64,000 nt of DNA from Enterobacter asburiae (GCF_007035645.1 NZ_AP019632.1:1178001-1242000), one strand, 5' to 3'; shown: positions 9,451-23,583, numbered from the stretch's first letter. A program made the numbers and translations. Notes: generated from the sequence alone by a model not told the origin.

Positions 9451-11439
9451 CTAGATCACGCTCAGCGCCTTCTCCACCACGTTCTCAACGGTAAAGCCGA
9501 AGTACGGGAACAGCTTGTCGGCAGGGGCGGACTCGCCGTAGCCTCGCATGCCGACAATCGCCCCTTTGAGCCCGACATACTTGTACCAGTAGTCGGCAAT
9601 ACCGGCTTCCACCGCCACGCGAGCCGCGACGCTGGACGGCAGGACCGATTCCCGGTACGCCTCGTCCTGGGCGTCGAAAATGTCCGTTGAGGGCAGGGAC
9701 ACCACGCGCACCGCGTGTCCTTCGGCAGTCAGTTTCTCCGCCGCTTTCACCGTGATTTCCACCTCGGAGCCGGTCGCAATCAGGATCACGTCCGGCTTGC
9801 CGCCGCTGTCCTTCAGGATGTAGCCGCCGCGGGCGATGTTTTTCACCTGCTCCGGGGTTCGCTCAATCTGCGCCAGGTTCTGGCGTGACAGAATTAATGC
9901 CGTTGGGCCATTGTGGCGTTCTACCGCCAGCTTCCAGCCTACCGCCGCTTCGACCTGATCGCACGGGCGCCAGGTGCTGAAGTTGGGCGTCAGGCGCAGG
10001 CTTGCCAGCTGTTCAACCGCCTGGTGCGTAGGCCCGTCTTCCCCGAGTCCGATGGAGTCATGGGTGTAAACCATAATCTGCCGCGCCTTCATTAAGGCCG
10101 CCATGCGCGCCGCGTTACGGGCGTACTCGACGAACATCAGGAAGGTGGCGGTGTACGGAACAAACCCGCCGTGATGGGCGATGCCGTTGGCAATGGCGGT
10201 CATCCCAAACTCGCGCACGCCGTAGTGGATGTAGTTCCCGGCAATGTCCTCTTTCAGCGATTTTGAGCCCGACCAGATAGTCAGGTTACTGGGCGCCAGA
10301 TCCGCCGAGCCGCCGAGCAGTTCGGGCAGAAGAGGGCCGATTGCGTTCAGGGTATTTTGCGACGCCTTGCGGGTGGCGATTTTCGCCGGGTTGGACTGCA
10401 GGTTTTCAATCAGCGCCTGGGTTCTATCGTCCCAGTCCTCCGGCAGGCCACCGCTCATGCGGCGGGAAAACTCGGCGGCGAGATCCGGGTGCGCTTTTTT
10501 GTAGGCGGCAAACTTCTCGTTCCAGGCCTGCTGGGCCTTTTCACCCGTCTCACGGGCATCCCAGGCTCTGTAGATCTCTTTCGGGATCTCAAACGGTGGA
10601 TGTTTCCACCCCAGCTTTTGCCGGGTCAGCGCGACTTCCTCCTCGCCCAGCGCCGCGCCGTGCGCCTCTTCTTTGCCCGCCTTGTTCGGCGAGCCGAAGC
10701 CGATCACCGTGCGGCAGATAATCAGGGACGGTTTATCCTTCACGCTCTGCGCTTCCTGAATCGCTTTTTTCACCGCTTCAGGGTCATGGCCATCGATCTC
10801 GTGCACCACGTGCCAGTGGTAGGCTTCAAAGCGTTTTGCCGTGTCGTCGGTAAACCAGCCTTCGGTCTCCCCGTCGATGGAGATGCCGTTGTGATCGTAG
10901 AAGCCAATCAGTTTGCCGAGCCCCAGCGTGCCCGCCAGGGAGCAGACCTCATGTGAAATCCCCTCCATCAGGCAGCCGTCGCCCATAAACACGTAGGTGT
11001 AGTGGTCGACAATCTCGTGGTCCGGCTGGTTAAACTGTGCCGCCAGCGTGCGTTCGGCAATCGCCAGCCCGACCGCATTGGCCAGCCCCTGACCGAGTGG
11101 TCCGGTCGTCGTTTCCACCCCCGGGGTATAGCCAATTTCCGGGTGCCCCGGCGTTTTGGAGTGCAGCTGGCGGAAGTTTTTCAGCTCCTCAAGCGGCAGA
11201 TCGTAGCCGGAAAGGTGCAGCAGGCTGTAGAGCAGCATTGAGGCGTGACCGTTGGAGAGAATAAAGCGGTCGCGATCGTACCAGGTCGGGTCATTGGGGT
11301 TGTGCTTCAGAAAGTCGTTCCACAGCACTTCGGCAATATCAGCCATGCCCATCGGCGCGCCGGGGTGGCCGGAATTGGCTTTTTGCACGGCATCCATGCT
11401 GAGGGCGCGAATGGCATTGGCTAGCTCTTTACGGGACAT
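9451..11439 (-). CDS. tktB: Transketolase TktB
   Basis: A 662-residue thiamine-diphosphate enzyme that moves two-carbon units between sugar phosphates in the non-oxidative pentose-phosphate pathway. The ThDP-binding GDG motif is in the [18 protein letters not shown] segment. Substrate-site residues are visible in [13 protein letters not shown] and in the [17 protein letters not shown] segment. It is the second gene behind talA, with 19 bases between them, which identifies it as the stationary-phase paralogue TktB rather than TktA. In E. coli the talA-tktB pair is RpoS-dependent. Confidence 0.95.
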   Translation of the reverse strand: MSRKELANAIRALSMDAVQKANSGHPGAPMGMADIAEVLWNDFLKHNPNDPTWYDRDRFILSNGHASMLLYSLLHLSGYDLPLEELKNFRQLHSKTPGHPEIGYTPGVETTTGPLGQGLANAVGLAIAERTLAAQFNQPDHEIVDHYTYVFMGDGCLMEGISHEVCSLAGTLGLGKLIGFYDHNGISIDGETEGWFTDDTAKRFEAYHWHVVHEIDGHDPEAVKKAIQEAQSVKDKPSLIICRTVIGFGSPNKAGKEEAHGAALGEEEVALTRQKLGWKHPPFEIPKEIYRAWDARETGEKAQQAWNEKFAAYKKAHPDLAAEFSRRMSGGLPEDWDDRTQALIENLQSNPAKIATRKASQNTLNAIGPLLPELLGGSADLAPSNLTIWSGSKSLKEDIAGNYIHYGVREFGMTAIANGIAHHGGFVPYTATFLMFVEYARNAARMAALMKARQIMVYTHDSIGLGEDGPTHQAVEQLASLRLTPNFSTWRPCDQVEAAVGWKLAVERHNGPTALILSRQNLAQIERTPEQVKNIARGGYILKDSGGKPDVILIATGSEVEITVKAAEKLTAEGHAVRVVSLPSTDIFDAQDEAYRESVLPSSVAARVAVEAGIADYWYKYVGLKGAIVGMRGYGESAPADKLFPYFGFTVENVVEKALSVI

Positions 11440-11458
11440 AGTTCACTCCGTGGCAAGG

Positions 11459-12409
11459 TTAAAGTTTGGCGGCGAGAAGATCTTCAAGTTTGCGCTGGTC
11501 GACGGCGAACTGGCGGATGCCGTCCGCCAGTTTTTCCACGGCCATGGCGTCCTGATTGTGCTCCCAGCGGAATTCCGCTTCGGTCATGGCTTTCGGTTTT
11601 GGCAGAACGGTGGAGGTCGGCACCAGCTTGCGGATCACCGTTTCTTCTTTGTCCTGTAGCTCCTGGAGCAGGTTAGGGGAGATGGTCAGACGGTCGCAGC
11701 CTGCCAGGGCGAGGATCTGCTCGGTACGCCGGAAGCTGGCCCCCATCACGATAGTTTCGTAGCGGTGCTGTTTGTAGTAGTCGTAGATATTACGGACCGA
11801 TTTCACGCCCGGATCCTCATCCACCACGTACGGATCCATCGGCTGTTTCGCCTGATACCAGTCGTAGATGCGCCCGACAAACGGCGAGACGAGGAACACG
11901 CCCGCTTCAGCGCAGGCGCGCGCCTGGGCAAACGAGAACAGTAGGGTCAGGTTGCAGTGGATGCCCTCTTTTTCCAACACCTCAGCCGCTCGGATGCCTT
12001 CCCAGGTGGACGCCAGCTTGATCAGAATGCGTGATTTATCGATCCCCTGCTCCTCGTACAGTTCCACCAGGCGACGCGCCTTATTAATGCTCTTTTCTTT
12101 ATCGAACGAGAGGCGGGCGTCGACTTCGGTCGAGACGCGGCCCGGGATGCTTTTAAGAATTTCCGCACCAAAATTAACCGCCAGCTTGTCGCTGGCTTCG
12201 GCGACCTGCTGCTCCTGCGTTTTCCCGCGCTGTTTACCGTAGGCAATGGCGTCATCAATCAGATGGCTAAAATGGGCAAGCCCTGCAGCTTTGAGCAGTA
12301 GCGAAGGGTTAGTGGTCGCGTCCTCCGGCTGATAGTGGCGAATTGACTCGATATCGCCGCTGTCTGCAACCACGGTGGTGAATTTTTTGATGCCGTCTAG
12401 CTGGTTCAT
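11459..12409 (-). CDS. talA: Transaldolase TalA
   Basis: A 316-residue class I transaldolase that exchanges three-carbon units between sedoheptulose-7-phosphate and glyceraldehyde-3-phosphate. It is the normal length for the family. The Schiff-base lysine is in [13 protein letters not shown] (near residue 131), and the N-terminal signature [14 protein letters not shown] is present. It is first in a probable two-gene unit with tktB and divergent from maeB. No clear sigma-S promoter could be picked out in the 289-base gap 12410-12698. Confidence 0.95.
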   Translation of the reverse strand: MNQLDGIKKFTTVVADSGDIESIRHYQPEDATTNPSLLLKAAGLAHFSHLIDDAIAYGKQRGKTQEQQVAEASDKLAVNFGAEILKSIPGRVSTEVDARLSFDKEKSINKARRLVELYEEQGIDKSRILIKLASTWEGIRAAEVLEKEGIHCNLTLLFSFAQARACAEAGVFLVSPFVGRIYDWYQAKQPMDPYVVDEDPGVKSVRNIYDYYKQHRYETIVMGASFRRTEQILALAGCDRLTISPNLLQELQDKEETVIRKLVPTSTVLPKPKAMTEAEFRWEHNQDAMAVEKLADGIRQFAVDQRKLEDLLAAKL

Positions 12410-12698
12410 AAATAATTACTCCTTGGAAATAAAAGAGTTAGATGAGTGCGTTAGTTCACACTTCTGGAAAAATCATGATGGACTTAACAAAAAAGCATAG
12501 CAGACGGGGGAGGCATTGCTTTTGAGACGGGTAACATGGCTGTTATAAATTGATAACAATTTTTAATGTGTGATGGTGAGAGTTTGGCTGCCTTCAAAGT
12601 TTAGGAGGCGGCCTGAGGCGATACTAGGCGGCACACCAGGGTGTGCATCAGGATCGCTTACGTCACCCTTTTGACCGATACGTGAAAGGAAAAATAAG

Positions 12699-14977
12699 AT
12701 GGATGAGCAGTTGAAACAGAGTGCCCTCGATTTTCACGAGTTCCCTGTCCCGGGCAAAATCCAGGTCTCCCCAACCAAGCCGCTGGCAACCCAGCGCGAT
12801 CTGGCGCTGGCCTATTCGCCGGGCGTCGCAGCCCCGTGTCTGGAAATCGAAAAAGACCCGCTGGCGGCCTACAAATATACCGCGCGCGGCAACCTTGTCG
12901 CCGTGATCTCTAACGGCACGGCGGTGCTGGGGCTGGGCAACATCGGCGCGCTGGCCGGTAAGCCGGTGATGGAAGGGAAGGGGGTGCTGTTCAAGAAATT
13001 CGCCGGTATCGACGTGTTCGATATCGAGGTGGATGAACTCGATCCTGACAAATTCATCAACGTGGTGGCCGCGCTGGAGCCGACCTTCGGCGGGATCAAC
13101 CTGGAAGACATTAAAGCGCCGGAATGTTTCTATATCGAGCAGAAGCTGCGCGAGCGTATGAACATTCCCGTGTTCCATGATGACCAGCACGGCACCGCGA
13201 TTATCAGCACCGCCGCGATTCTGAACGGCCTGCGCGTGGTAGAGAAAAATCTCTCCGACGTGCGCATGGTGGTCTCTGGCGCAGGCGCCGCGGCCATCGC
13301 CTGTATGAACCTGCTGGTGGCGCTGGGTATGCAGAAACACAACATTGTGGTCTGCGACTCCAAGGGCGTTATCTATAAAGACCGCGAGCCGAACATGGCG
13401 GAAACCAAAGCGGCGTACGCGGTCGACGACGACGGTAAGCGCACCCTGGACGACGTGATTGACGGCGCGGATATCTTCCTCGGCTGCTCCGGTCCGAAAG
13501 TGTTGACCCAGGAGATGGTGAAGAAGATGGCGCGTGCGCCAATGATCCTGGCCCTGGCGAACCCTGAGCCGGAAATCCTGCCGCCGCTGGCGAAAGCGGT
13601 GCGTGAAGACGCCATTATCTGTACCGGCCGTTCGGACTACCCTAACCAGGTCAACAACGTGCTCTGCTTCCCGTTCATCTTCCGCGGCGCGCTGGACGTC
13701 GGCGCAACGGCGATCAACGAAGAGATGAAGCTTGCCGCCGTTCACGCCATCGCGGAGCTGGCCCACGCCGAGCAGAGCGAAGTGGTTGCGTCCGCGTACG
13801 GCGATCAGGATCTGAGCTTTGGTCCGGACTACATCATTCCAAAACCGTTCGACCCGCGTCTGATTGTTAAGATTGCCCCAGCGGTGGCCAAAGCGGCGAT
13901 GGACTCCGGCGTGGCGACGCGTCCGATTCACGATTTCGACGCTTACGTCGATAAGCTCACCGAGTTTGTCTATAAAACGAACCTGTTCATGAAGCCGATC
14001 TTCTCTCAGGCCCGCGCCGACGCGAAGCGCGTGGTGCTGGCGGAAGGGGAAGAGGCGCGCGTGCTGCACGCCACCCAGGAGCTGATCACCTTAGGCCTGG
14101 CGAAGCCGATCCTGATTGGTCGTCCGAGCGTGATTGAAATGCGTATCCAGAAGCTGGGCCTGCAGATTAAGCCGGGCGTCGACTTCGAGATCGTTAACAA
14201 CAATCCGATCCGCGCTTCAAAGAGTACTGGAGCGAATACTACGCGATCATGAAGCGCCGGGGGATCACCCAGGAACAGGCGCAGAAGGCCGTCATCAGCA
14301 ACACGACGGTGATCGGCGCGATCATGGTGCATCGCGGCGAGGCGGACGCGCTGATCTGCGGCACCATCGGCGATTACCACGAGCACTTTAGCGTGGTGCA
14401 GGAGATCTTCGGCTATCGCGACGGCGTCCATACCGCCGGGGCGATGAACGCGCTGCTGCTGCCGAGCGGCAACACCTTTATTGCGGACACCTACGTTAAC
14501 GACGATCCGACCCCGGACGAGCTAGCGGAAATCACGGTGATGGCCGCCGAGACCGTGCGTCGCTTTGGTATTGAGCCGAAGGTGGCGCTGCTGTCGCACT
14601 CTAACTTTGGTTCGTCTAAATCCGCGGCGGCCTGCAAAATGCGTCAGACGCTGGAGCTGGTGCGCGAGCGTGCGCCGGAGCTGATGATTGACGGGGAAAT
14701 GCACGGCGATGCCGCGCTGGTGGAAAGCATCCGTAACGAACGTATGCCGGACAGCCCGCTGAAGGGATCGGCCAACATTCTGATTATGCCGAACGTGGAA
14801 GCGGCGCGTATCAGCTATAACCTGCTGCGCGTCTCCAGCTCTGAAGGGGTGACCGTAGGGCCGGTACTGATGGGCGTGGCGAAACCGGTGCACGTGTTAA
14901 CGCCGATTGCCTCCGTGCGTCGTATCGTGAATATGGTGGCGCTGGCGGTGGTTGAGGCGCAGACGCAGCCGCTGTAA
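12699..14977 (+). pseudogene. maeB: NADP malic enzyme MaeB, frameshifted
   Basis: NADP-dependent malic enzyme (malate to pyruvate and CO2) fused to a phosphotransacetylase-like C-terminal domain; the E. coli protein has 759 residues. The total length here is 2279 bases, one short of 760 codons. The first frame is intact to about residue 502 (EIVNNN, around 14204), then runs out of frame to a stop at 14250-14252. The second frame carries DPRFKEYWSEYYAIMKRRG from 14207 and goes on without a break to VVEAQTQPL. So one base is missing at about 14204-14206. The malic domain (SPGVAAPCLEI, VVSGAGAAAIACMN) is complete, so a truncated enzyme could still be made, losing most of the regulatory domain. 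It is either a true mutation or a sequencing error; no slippery heptamer was seen. Confidence 0.9.
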
Positions 14978-14983
14978 TTTTTA

Positions 14984-15004
14984 CCCTCTCCCAAAGGGAG
15001 AGGG
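14984..15004. terminator. CCCTCTCCC/GGGAGAGGG hairpin after maeB
   Basis: A perfect 9-base-pair inverted repeat with an AAA loop, between the convergent ends of maeB and hemF. The same hairpin recurs after yfeX and glk, so it is a dispersed repeat (boxC-like) that may also act as a terminator. Confidence 0.7.
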
Positions 15005-15012
15005 CATAAGGG

Positions 15013-16787
<1,775 letters not shown>

Positions 16788-16999
16788 GCGGCCTGAATAC
16801 TAAAAAATGGGGTCCTGGTGTTATATCGTATCGTGTTTCCCGTTACGACAGTCCATGTTGAGAATTGTTTTACTTTTCATTTCAATACGTGACAAAGTGA
16901 CATTATGCCAAATTTTGGCGAGATTTTCCCCGGTTATTGGCGAAAGGCGAGCTTCGCGCCATAATCACTGTTTTTAAACCCGAAAAGGCGGTTAATACC

Positions 17000-17425
17000 A
17001 TGGAGATACGCGTTTTTCGCCAGGAAGATTTCGAAGAGGTGATCACCCTTTGGGAGCGCTGCGATCTGCTGCGTCCGTGGAACGATCCGGAAATGGATAT
17101 CGAACGTAAGTTGAATCACGACGTCAGTCTGTTTCTGGTCGCGGAAGTCAATGGCGAGGTTGTGGGGACGGTCATGGGCGGTTATGACGGCCACCGCGGC
17201 TCGGCCTATTATCTGGGCGTCCACCCGGAATACCGTGGCCGCGGCATTGCCAATGCGCTGCTGAACCGGCTCGAGAAGAAGCTGATCGCCCGCGGCTGCC
17301 CGAAAATCCAGATCATGGTACGGGAAGATAACGACGTGGTGCTGGGCATGTATGAGCGTCTGGGCTACGAGCATTCCGACGTGCTGAGTTTAGGAAAGCG
17401 TCTGATCGAAGATGAAGAGTACTGA
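17000..17425 (+). CDS. ypeA: YpeA, GNAT acetyltransferase
   Basis: A 141-residue GCN5-related N-acetyltransferase, the same length as E. coli YpeA when the ATG at 17000 ([14 protein letters not shown]) is used; the longer frame adds 21 unrelated residues. The acetyl-CoA loop is visible in [22 protein letters not shown]. The substrate is not known with certainty. It overlaps yfeZ by 14 bases, suggesting coupled translation. Confidence 0.9.
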   Translation: MEIRVFRQEDFEEVITLWERCDLLRPWNDPEMDIERKLNHDVSLFLVAEVNGEVVGTVMGGYDGHRGSAYYLGVHPEYRGRGIANALLNRLEKKLIARGCPKIQIMVREDNDVVLGMYERLGYEHSDVLSLGKRLIEDEEY

Positions 17426-17861
17426 GATCCATCCGGCAGACTATGACGCGCAGGGCCGCGTCAGGCTGCCCTTTTTATTCTGGTGCGTTATGCTGCTCCA
17501 GGCCCGGACCTGGGTGCTGTTTGTGATGGCCGCCGCGTCTCGCGGGCAGGGCGACACGCTGCTGAATCTCTTTTATCCCGATCACGACGCCTTCTGGCTC
17601 GGCTTACTGCCGGGCGTACCGGCGGTGGTCGCTTTTTTGTGCAGCGGACGACGGCATGCGATCCCACGTTTCTGGCGCGCGCTTCGCTGGCTGCTGATCC
17701 TCGCCCAGGTTGCGCTGCTCTTCTGGCAGCCGGTACTCTGGTGGTACGGTGAACCGCCGACGGGCACCGGCGTTGCGCTGGTGGTTGCAGATATTGTGGC
17801 CCTGCTGTGGCTGCTGACCAACCCGCGTCTTCGCGCCTGTTTTGCGCATCAGGATGATTAA
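17412..17861 (+). CDS. yfeZ: YfeZ, DUF2919 inner-membrane protein
   Basis: A 149-residue integral membrane protein with about four hydrophobic segments (around residues 15-35, 55-75, 88-108 and 120-140). It corresponds in position and size to E. coli YfeZ, of unknown function. Its start lies inside the 3' end of ypeA. The C-terminus is short and cytoplasmic-looking ([13 protein letters not shown]). Confidence 0.85.
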   Translation: MKSTEIHPADYDAQGRVRLPFLFWCVMLLQARTWVLFVMAAASRGQGDTLLNLFYPDHDAFWLGLLPGVPAVVAFLCSGRRHAIPRFWRALRWLLILAQVALLFWQPVLWWYGEPPTGTGVALVVADIVALLWLLTNPRLRACFAHQDD

Positions 17862-17924
17862 TCCGGCACTTTTTGCCGATGCCGCACTCCAACAAGCGTT
17901 GATTTAACAAGAAAGGACGTTTCA

Positions 17925-18500
17925 ATGAAATCGCTGCGTTTACTTTTATGCGCTCTCCCGCTGGCCTTGACCGGCTGTTCGACGCTCTCCTCCATTAACT
18001 GGTCAGCCGCGTATCCGTGGAACTGGTTTGGCTCATCAACGGAAGTGACCGAGCAGGGCGTGGGGAAAATTACCGCCGCGACGTCGCTGGATCATGACGC
18101 TATTCAGGATGCGCTCAGCAGCGATTACCGCCTGCGCAGCGGCATGAAAACGGAGAATGGCAATATTGTTCGCTATTACGAAGCGCTGAAAGGCGACAAG
18201 CTGGCGCTGGTGATTAACGGTGACAAAGGCACCGTAAACCGTATCGCTGTGATGGATGAAGATATTCCGACGGCGAGCGGTGTGAAGGTGGGTACGCCGT
18301 TCAGCGACCTTTATAAGCAGGCCTTTGGCAACTGCACCAGCCTGCCGTCTGACGACAAGGTCGCGGTGGAATGTAAGGCTGAAGGCAGCCAGCACATCAG
18401 CTATGTCTTCACCGGAACCTGGAGCGGCCCGGAAGGTCTGATGCCGTCTGACGACACGCTCAGGAGCTGGAAAGTGAGCAAAATACTCTGGAAGCAGTAA
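17925..18500 (+). CDS. yfeY: YfeY, RpoE-regulated lipoprotein family
   Basis: A 191-residue lipoprotein. The signal peptide MKSLRLLLCALPLALTGC ends in a good lipobox (LTGC), so Cys18 should be lipidated. The +2 residue is Ser, which favours the outer membrane. E. coli YfeY belongs to the sigma-E regulon; its role is unknown. A good ribosome site (AAAGGACG) precedes the ATG. A TATAAT hexamer at 18537-18542, after the gene, probably belongs to yfeX. Confidence 0.87.
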   Translation: MKSLRLLLCALPLALTGCSTLSSINWSAAYPWNWFGSSTEVTEQGVGKITAATSLDHDAIQDALSSDYRLRSGMKTENGNIVRYYEALKGDKLALVINGDKGTVNRIAVMDEDIPTASGVKVGTPFSDLYKQAFGNCTSLPSDDKVAVECKAEGSQHISYVFTGTWSGPEGLMPSDDTLRSWKVSKILWKQ

Positions 18501-18565
18501 TTTGCGCCTGAACAAACCGCCTCGCTGAAATCCGGGTATAATAGCCGCCATCAATGCCACGCTGA

Positions 18566-19492
<927 letters not shown>

Positions 19493-19502
19493 TGGCCTTT
19501 CT

Positions 19503-19550
19503 CCCTCTCCCTGTGGGAGAGGGCTGGGGTGAAGGCATCAGGCCTCACCC
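19503..19550. repeat. boxC-like repeat hairpin after yfeX
   Basis: CCCTCTCCC at 19503 pairs with GGGAGAGGG ending at 19523, followed by a second stem GGGTGA/TCACCC (19527-19550). The first hairpin is shared with 14984-15004 and 50146-50167. It lies downstream of yfeX and may help end its transcript. Confidence 0.65.
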
Positions 19551-19664
19551 TTATTCCCTTTTCTGCTTCTAAATCACCAAACGGTATATAAAACCGTTAC
19601 TCCTTTCATCCCCGTTATAAATATTATGACTATAAGATAGTCATCACATTTATAAGGGTGCGCA

Positions 19665-20678
19665 ATGGCCGTTACTGTACTGAAAAAAGGAACTCTGGCG
19701 CTGGCAGGTTTACTGCTGGTGGCACAGGCGCAGGCGACTGAACTGTTGAACAGTTCGTATGACGTCTCCCGCGAGCTGTTTGCCGCCCTTAATCCACCGT
19801 TCGAACAGCAGTGGGCGAAAGACAATAACGGCGACAAGCTGACCATCAAACAGTCCCACGCCGGATCGTCCAAGCAGGCGCTGGCGATTTTGCAGGGCCT
19901 GAAAGCAGATGTGGTGACTTACAACCAGGTGACTGACGTGCAGATCCTGCACGACAAAGGCAAGCTGATCCCAGCGGACTGGCAGAGCCGACTGCCGAAC
20001 AACAGCTCCCCGTTCTATTCCACCATGGGCTTCCTGGTGCGTAAGGGCAACCCGAAGAATATCCACGACTGGAGCGACCTGGTGCGTTCCGACGTGAAGC
20101 TGATTTTCCCTAATCCAAAAACTTCCGGTAACGCGCGTTATACCTATTTAGCCGCGTGGGGCGCGGCGGACAAGGCTGACGGTAACGATAAAGCCAAAAC
20201 CGAGCAGTTCATGACCCAGTTCCTGAAAAACGTCGAAGTGTTTGATACCGGCGGCCGCGGGGCGACAACGACCTTCGCGGAGCGCGGTCTCGGCGATGTT
20301 CTGATCAGCTTTGAATCGGAAGTAAATAATATCCGCAAACAGTACGAAGCGCAGGGCTTCGAGGTCGTTATCCCGAAAACCAACATCCTGGCCGAGTTCC
20401 CGGTGGCGTGGGTGGATAAAAACGTGCAGGCGAACGGTACCGAGAAAGCGGCAAAAGCCTACCTCAACTACCTGTACAGCCCGCAGGCGCAGACCATCAT
20501 TACCGATTATTACTATCGCGTGAATAACCCGGACGTGATGAACAAACTGAAAGACAAATTCCCGCAGACCGCGCTGTTCCGCGTGGAAGATCATTTCGGC
20601 TCCTGGCCTGATGTGATGAAAACGCATTTTGCCAGCGGCGGTGAGTTAGACAAACTGCTGGCGGCGGGGCATAAGTAA
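19665..20678 (+). CDS. cysP: Thiosulfate-binding protein CysP
   Basis: A 337-residue periplasmic binding protein that delivers thiosulfate (and sulfate) to the CysUWA importer. It has a signal peptide (residues 1-25, cleaving after AQAQA) and the family signature around [14 protein letters not shown] and [10 protein letters not shown]. It is first of the cluster, with its stop overlapping the cysU start (TAATG). In E. coli CysB with O-acetylserine activates this promoter; the AT-rich 170-base leader is a likely site, but no clear CysB motif could be set by eye. Confidence 0.95.
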   Translation: MAVTVLKKGTLALAGLLLVAQAQATELLNSSYDVSRELFAALNPPFEQQWAKDNNGDKLTIKQSHAGSSKQALAILQGLKADVVTYNQVTDVQILHDKGKLIPADWQSRLPNNSSPFYSTMGFLVRKGNPKNIHDWSDLVRSDVKLIFPNPKTSGNARYTYLAAWGAADKADGNDKAKTEQFMTQFLKNVEVFDTGGRGATTTFAERGLGDVLISFESEVNNIRKQYEAQGFEVVIPKTNILAEFPVAWVDKNVQANGTEKAAKAYLNYLYSPQAQTIITDYYYRVNNPDVMNKLKDKFPQTALFRVEDHFGSWPDVMKTHFASGGELDKLLAAGHK

Positions 20679-21511
20679 TGTTTGCAGTTTCGACAAAACG
20701 CGTGCTGCCGGGCTTTACCTTAAGCCTCGGGACCAGCCTGCTGTTCGTCTGCCTGATCCTGCTGTTGCCGCTCAGCGCGCTGGTGATGCAGCTTGCTCAG
20801 ATGAGCTGGGCGCAGTACTGGGACGTGGTCACCAACCCGCAGGTGGTGGCGGCCTACAAGGTGACGCTGCTGTCGGCGTTTGTTGCCTCCATTTTTAACG
20901 GCGTGTTTGGCCTGCTGATGGCGTGGATCTTAACCCGCTATCGCTTCCCGGGTCGCACGCTGCTTGACGCCCTGATGGATCTGCCGTTTGCGCTGCCGAC
21001 GGCGGTGGCGGGCTTAACCCTCGCGTCGCTCTTCTCCGTGAACGGGCTGTACGGCGAGTGGCTGGCGAAATTTGACATCAAAGTGACCTACACCTGGCTC
21101 GGTATCGCGGTGGCGATGGCCTTTACCAGCATCCCGTTTGTGGTTCGTACCGTGCAGCCGGTGCTGGAAGAGTTGGGTCCGGAATACGAAGAAGCGGCGG
21201 AAACGCTCGGCGCCACGCGCTGGCAGAGCTTCCGCAAGGTGGTTTTGCCGGAGCTCTCTCCTGCGCTGATGGCGGGCGTTGCGCTGTCGTTTACCCGCAG
21301 CCTCGGTGAGTTTGGCGCGGTGATTTTTATCGCCGGGAACATCGCCTGGAAAACAGAAGTCACCTCGCTGATGATTTTCATCCGTTTGCAGGAGTTTGAT
21401 TATCCGGCGGCGAGCGCGATTGCCTCGGTGATCCTGGCGGCCTCGCTGCTGCTGCTGTACTCGATTAACACTCTGCAAAGTCGCTTTGGTCGACGTGTGG
21501 TAGGTCACTGA
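20678..21511 (+). CDS. cysU: Sulfate/thiosulfate ABC permease CysU (CysT)
   Basis: A 277-residue inner-membrane permease with six membrane segments, one half of the sulfate/thiosulfate channel with CysW. The ABC-permease EAA loop is present as EEAAETLGATRWQSFRKVVLPEL, which docks on CysA. Start and stop codons overlap those of cysP and cysW (TAATG, TGATG), so the genes form a tight operon. Confidence 0.95.
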   Translation: MFAVSTKRVLPGFTLSLGTSLLFVCLILLLPLSALVMQLAQMSWAQYWDVVTNPQVVAAYKVTLLSAFVASIFNGVFGLLMAWILTRYRFPGRTLLDALMDLPFALPTAVAGLTLASLFSVNGLYGEWLAKFDIKVTYTWLGIAVAMAFTSIPFVVRTVQPVLEELGPEYEEAAETLGATRWQSFRKVVLPELSPALMAGVALSFTRSLGEFGAVIFIAGNIAWKTEVTSLMIFIRLQEFDYPAASAIASVILAASLLLLYSINTLQSRFGRRVVGH

Positions 21512-22386
21512 TGGCGGAAGTTACGCAATTGAAGCGATACGATGCACCCCGCATCAACTGGGGTAAATGGTTTCTGATTGGGGCGGGCGTGCTGGTTTCC
21601 GCCCTCATTCTCGTCGTGCCGACGGTTTATATCTTCGTTCAGGCGTTCAGCAAGGGGCTGATGCCCGCGCTGGAAAACCTGGCGAACCCGGATATGCTGC
21701 ATGCCATCTGGCTGACCGTGCTGATTGCGCTGATCACCGTGCCGGTGAACCTCGTGTTCGGGACCCTGCTGGCCTGGCTGGTAACCCGCTTTAACTTCCC
21801 GGGACGTCAGCTGCTGCTGACCCTGCTGGACATTCCTTTCGCCGTATCGCCGGTGGTGGCGGGTCTGGTGTACCTGCTCTTTTACGGCTCCAACGGCCCG
21901 TTGGGCGGCTGGCTGGACGAGCATAACCTGCAGATCATGTTCGCCTGGCCGGGCATGGTGCTGGTCACCATCTTCGTGACCTGTCCGTTTGTGGTGCGTG
22001 AGCTGGTGCCGGTGATGTTAAGCCAGGGGAGCAACGAAGACGAAGCGGCGGTGCTGCTGGGCGCGTCCGGCTGGCAGATGTTCCGTCGCGTGACGCTGCC
22101 GAATATCCGCTGGGCGCTGCTTTACGGCGTGGTGCTGACCAACGCCCGCGCGATTGGTGAGTTCGGTGCCGTTTCCGTCGTCTCCGGCTCCATCCGGGGT
22201 GAAACCCTGTCGCTGCCGCTCCAGATTGAGCTGCTGCAGCAGGACTACAACACCATCGGCTCGTTTACTGCCGCAGCGTTGCTGACGCTGATGGCCATCT
22301 TGACCCTGTTTTTGAAGAGTGTGGTGCAGTGGCGTTTAGAAAATCAGGAAAAACGTCAGCATCAGGAGGGAAATCATGAGCATTGA
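21511..22386 (+). CDS. cysW: Sulfate/thiosulfate ABC permease CysW
   Basis: A 291-residue inner-membrane permease, partner of CysU. The EAA loop reads [21 protein letters not shown], and about six membrane segments are visible. The length equals that of the E. coli protein. The C-terminus ([14 protein letters not shown]) is encoded where the gene overlaps cysA by 11 bases. Confidence 0.95.
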   Translation: MAEVTQLKRYDAPRINWGKWFLIGAGVLVSALILVVPTVYIFVQAFSKGLMPALENLANPDMLHAIWLTVLIALITVPVNLVFGTLLAWLVTRFNFPGRQLLLTLLDIPFAVSPVVAGLVYLLFYGSNGPLGGWLDEHNLQIMFAWPGMVLVTIFVTCPFVVRELVPVMLSQGSNEDEAAVLLGASGWQMFRRVTLPNIRWALLYGVVLTNARAIGEFGAVSVVSGSIRGETLSLPLQIELLQQDYNTIGSFTAAALLTLMAILTLFLKSVVQWRLENQEKRQHQEGNHEH

Positions 22387-23470
22387 GATTGCCAATATTA
22401 AGAAGTCTTTTGGTCGCACCCAGGTGCTGAATGATATCTCGCTGGATATCCCTTCCGGACAAATGGTGGCGCTGCTGGGGCCGTCCGGCTCGGGCAAAAC
22501 CACGCTGCTGCGTATTATCGCCGGGCTTGAGCATCAGACCAGCGGGCACATCCGCTTCCACGGCACCGACGTGAGCCGTCTGCACGCCCGCGATCGTAAA
22601 GTAGGCTTTGTGTTCCAGCACTACGCGCTGTTCCGCCACATGACCGTGTTCGACAACATCGCGTTTGGCCTGACCGTGCTGCCGCGTCGCGAACGTCCGG
22701 ATGCGGCAACCATTAAGGCGAAAGTGACCAAACTGCTGGAGATGGTGCAGCTGGCTCACCTGGCGGATCGTTTCCCGGCCCAGCTGTCCGGCGGGCAGAA
22801 ACAGCGCGTGGCGCTGGCGCGCGCGCTGGCCGTTGAGCCGCAAATTCTGCTGCTGGATGAACCCTTCGGCGCGCTGGATGCGCAGGTGCGTAAAGAGCTG
22901 CGCCGCTGGCTGCGCCAGCTGCATGAAGAGCTGAAGTTCACCAGCGTCTTCGTGACCCACGATCAGGAAGAGGCGATGGAAGTTGCGGATCGCGTGGTGG
23001 TCATGAGCCAGGGCAACATTGAGCAGGTTGACGAGCCGGAGCAGCTCTGGCGTGAGCCGGCGACCCGCTTCGTGCTGGAGTTTATGGGCGAGGTAAACCG
23101 TCTGCAGGGCACTATTCGCGGCGGACAGTTCCACGTTGGCGCGCACCGCTGGCCGCTGGGCTATACCTCCGCGCATCAGGGGCCGGTCGATCTGTTCCTG
23201 CGTCCGTGGGAAGTGGACGTGAGCCGCCGAACCAGCCTGGATTCACCGCTGCCGGTGCAGGTGCTGGAAGCTAGCCCTAAAGGTCACTACACCCAATTGG
23301 TGGTACAGCCGCTGGGCTGGTATACCGAGCCGCTGACCGTGGTCATGCGCGACGACGTGCCGCCGCACCGGGGGGAGCGCCTGTTTGTTGGTTTGCAGCA
23401 CGCCCGTATTTATCACGGGAAGGAGCGCATCGAGACGCGCGAGGATATTGCTCTGGCGGAGTCAGCCTGA
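22376..23470 (+). CDS. cysA: Sulfate/thiosulfate ABC ATPase CysA
   Basis: A 364-residue ATPase that powers CysUW. Walker A is [10 protein letters not shown], the ABC signature is [16 protein letters not shown], Walker B is [12 protein letters not shown], and the switch histidine is in [14 protein letters not shown]. The last third is the regulatory TOBE-like domain of the CysA/MalK class. A good site (CAGGAGGG) lies within the end of cysW. Confidence 0.95.
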   Translation: MSIEIANIKKSFGRTQVLNDISLDIPSGQMVALLGPSGSGKTTLLRIIAGLEHQTSGHIRFHGTDVSRLHARDRKVGFVFQHYALFRHMTVFDNIAFGLTVLPRRERPDAATIKAKVTKLLEMVQLAHLADRFPAQLSGGQKQRVALARALAVEPQILLLDEPFGALDAQVRKELRRWLRQLHEELKFTSVFVTHDQEEAMEVADRVVVMSQGNIEQVDEPEQLWREPATRFVLEFMGEVNRLQGTIRGGQFHVGAHRWPLGYTSAHQGPVDLFLRPWEVDVSRRTSLDSPLPVQVLEASPKGHYTQLVVQPLGWYTEPLTVVMRDDVPPHRGERLFVGLQHARIYHGKERIETREDIALAESA

Positions 23471-23492
23471 TAGGTTAGGATTACGTAGTTTT

Positions 23493-23564
23493 GCCGGGTG
23501 GCGCTGCGCTTACCCGGCCTACAATATGACGTCTGTAGGCCCGGTAAGCGAAGCGCCACCGGGC
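23493..23564. repeat. REP/BIME element between cysA and cysM
   Basis: An inverted pair of REP-type palindromes, 23493-23522 and 23535-23564, very like the copy at 9360-9437. The right arm ends GGGCTTTTTAT and may act as a terminator or mRNA stabiliser between cysA and cysM. Confidence 0.85.
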
Positions 23565-23583
23565 TTTTTATTGGACAGCGATC

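Noticed and set aside
14190-14260. Programmed frameshift in maeB
   Set aside because: No slippery heptamer or following pseudoknot was seen, and MaeB is not known to use recoding; mutation or read error is simpler.
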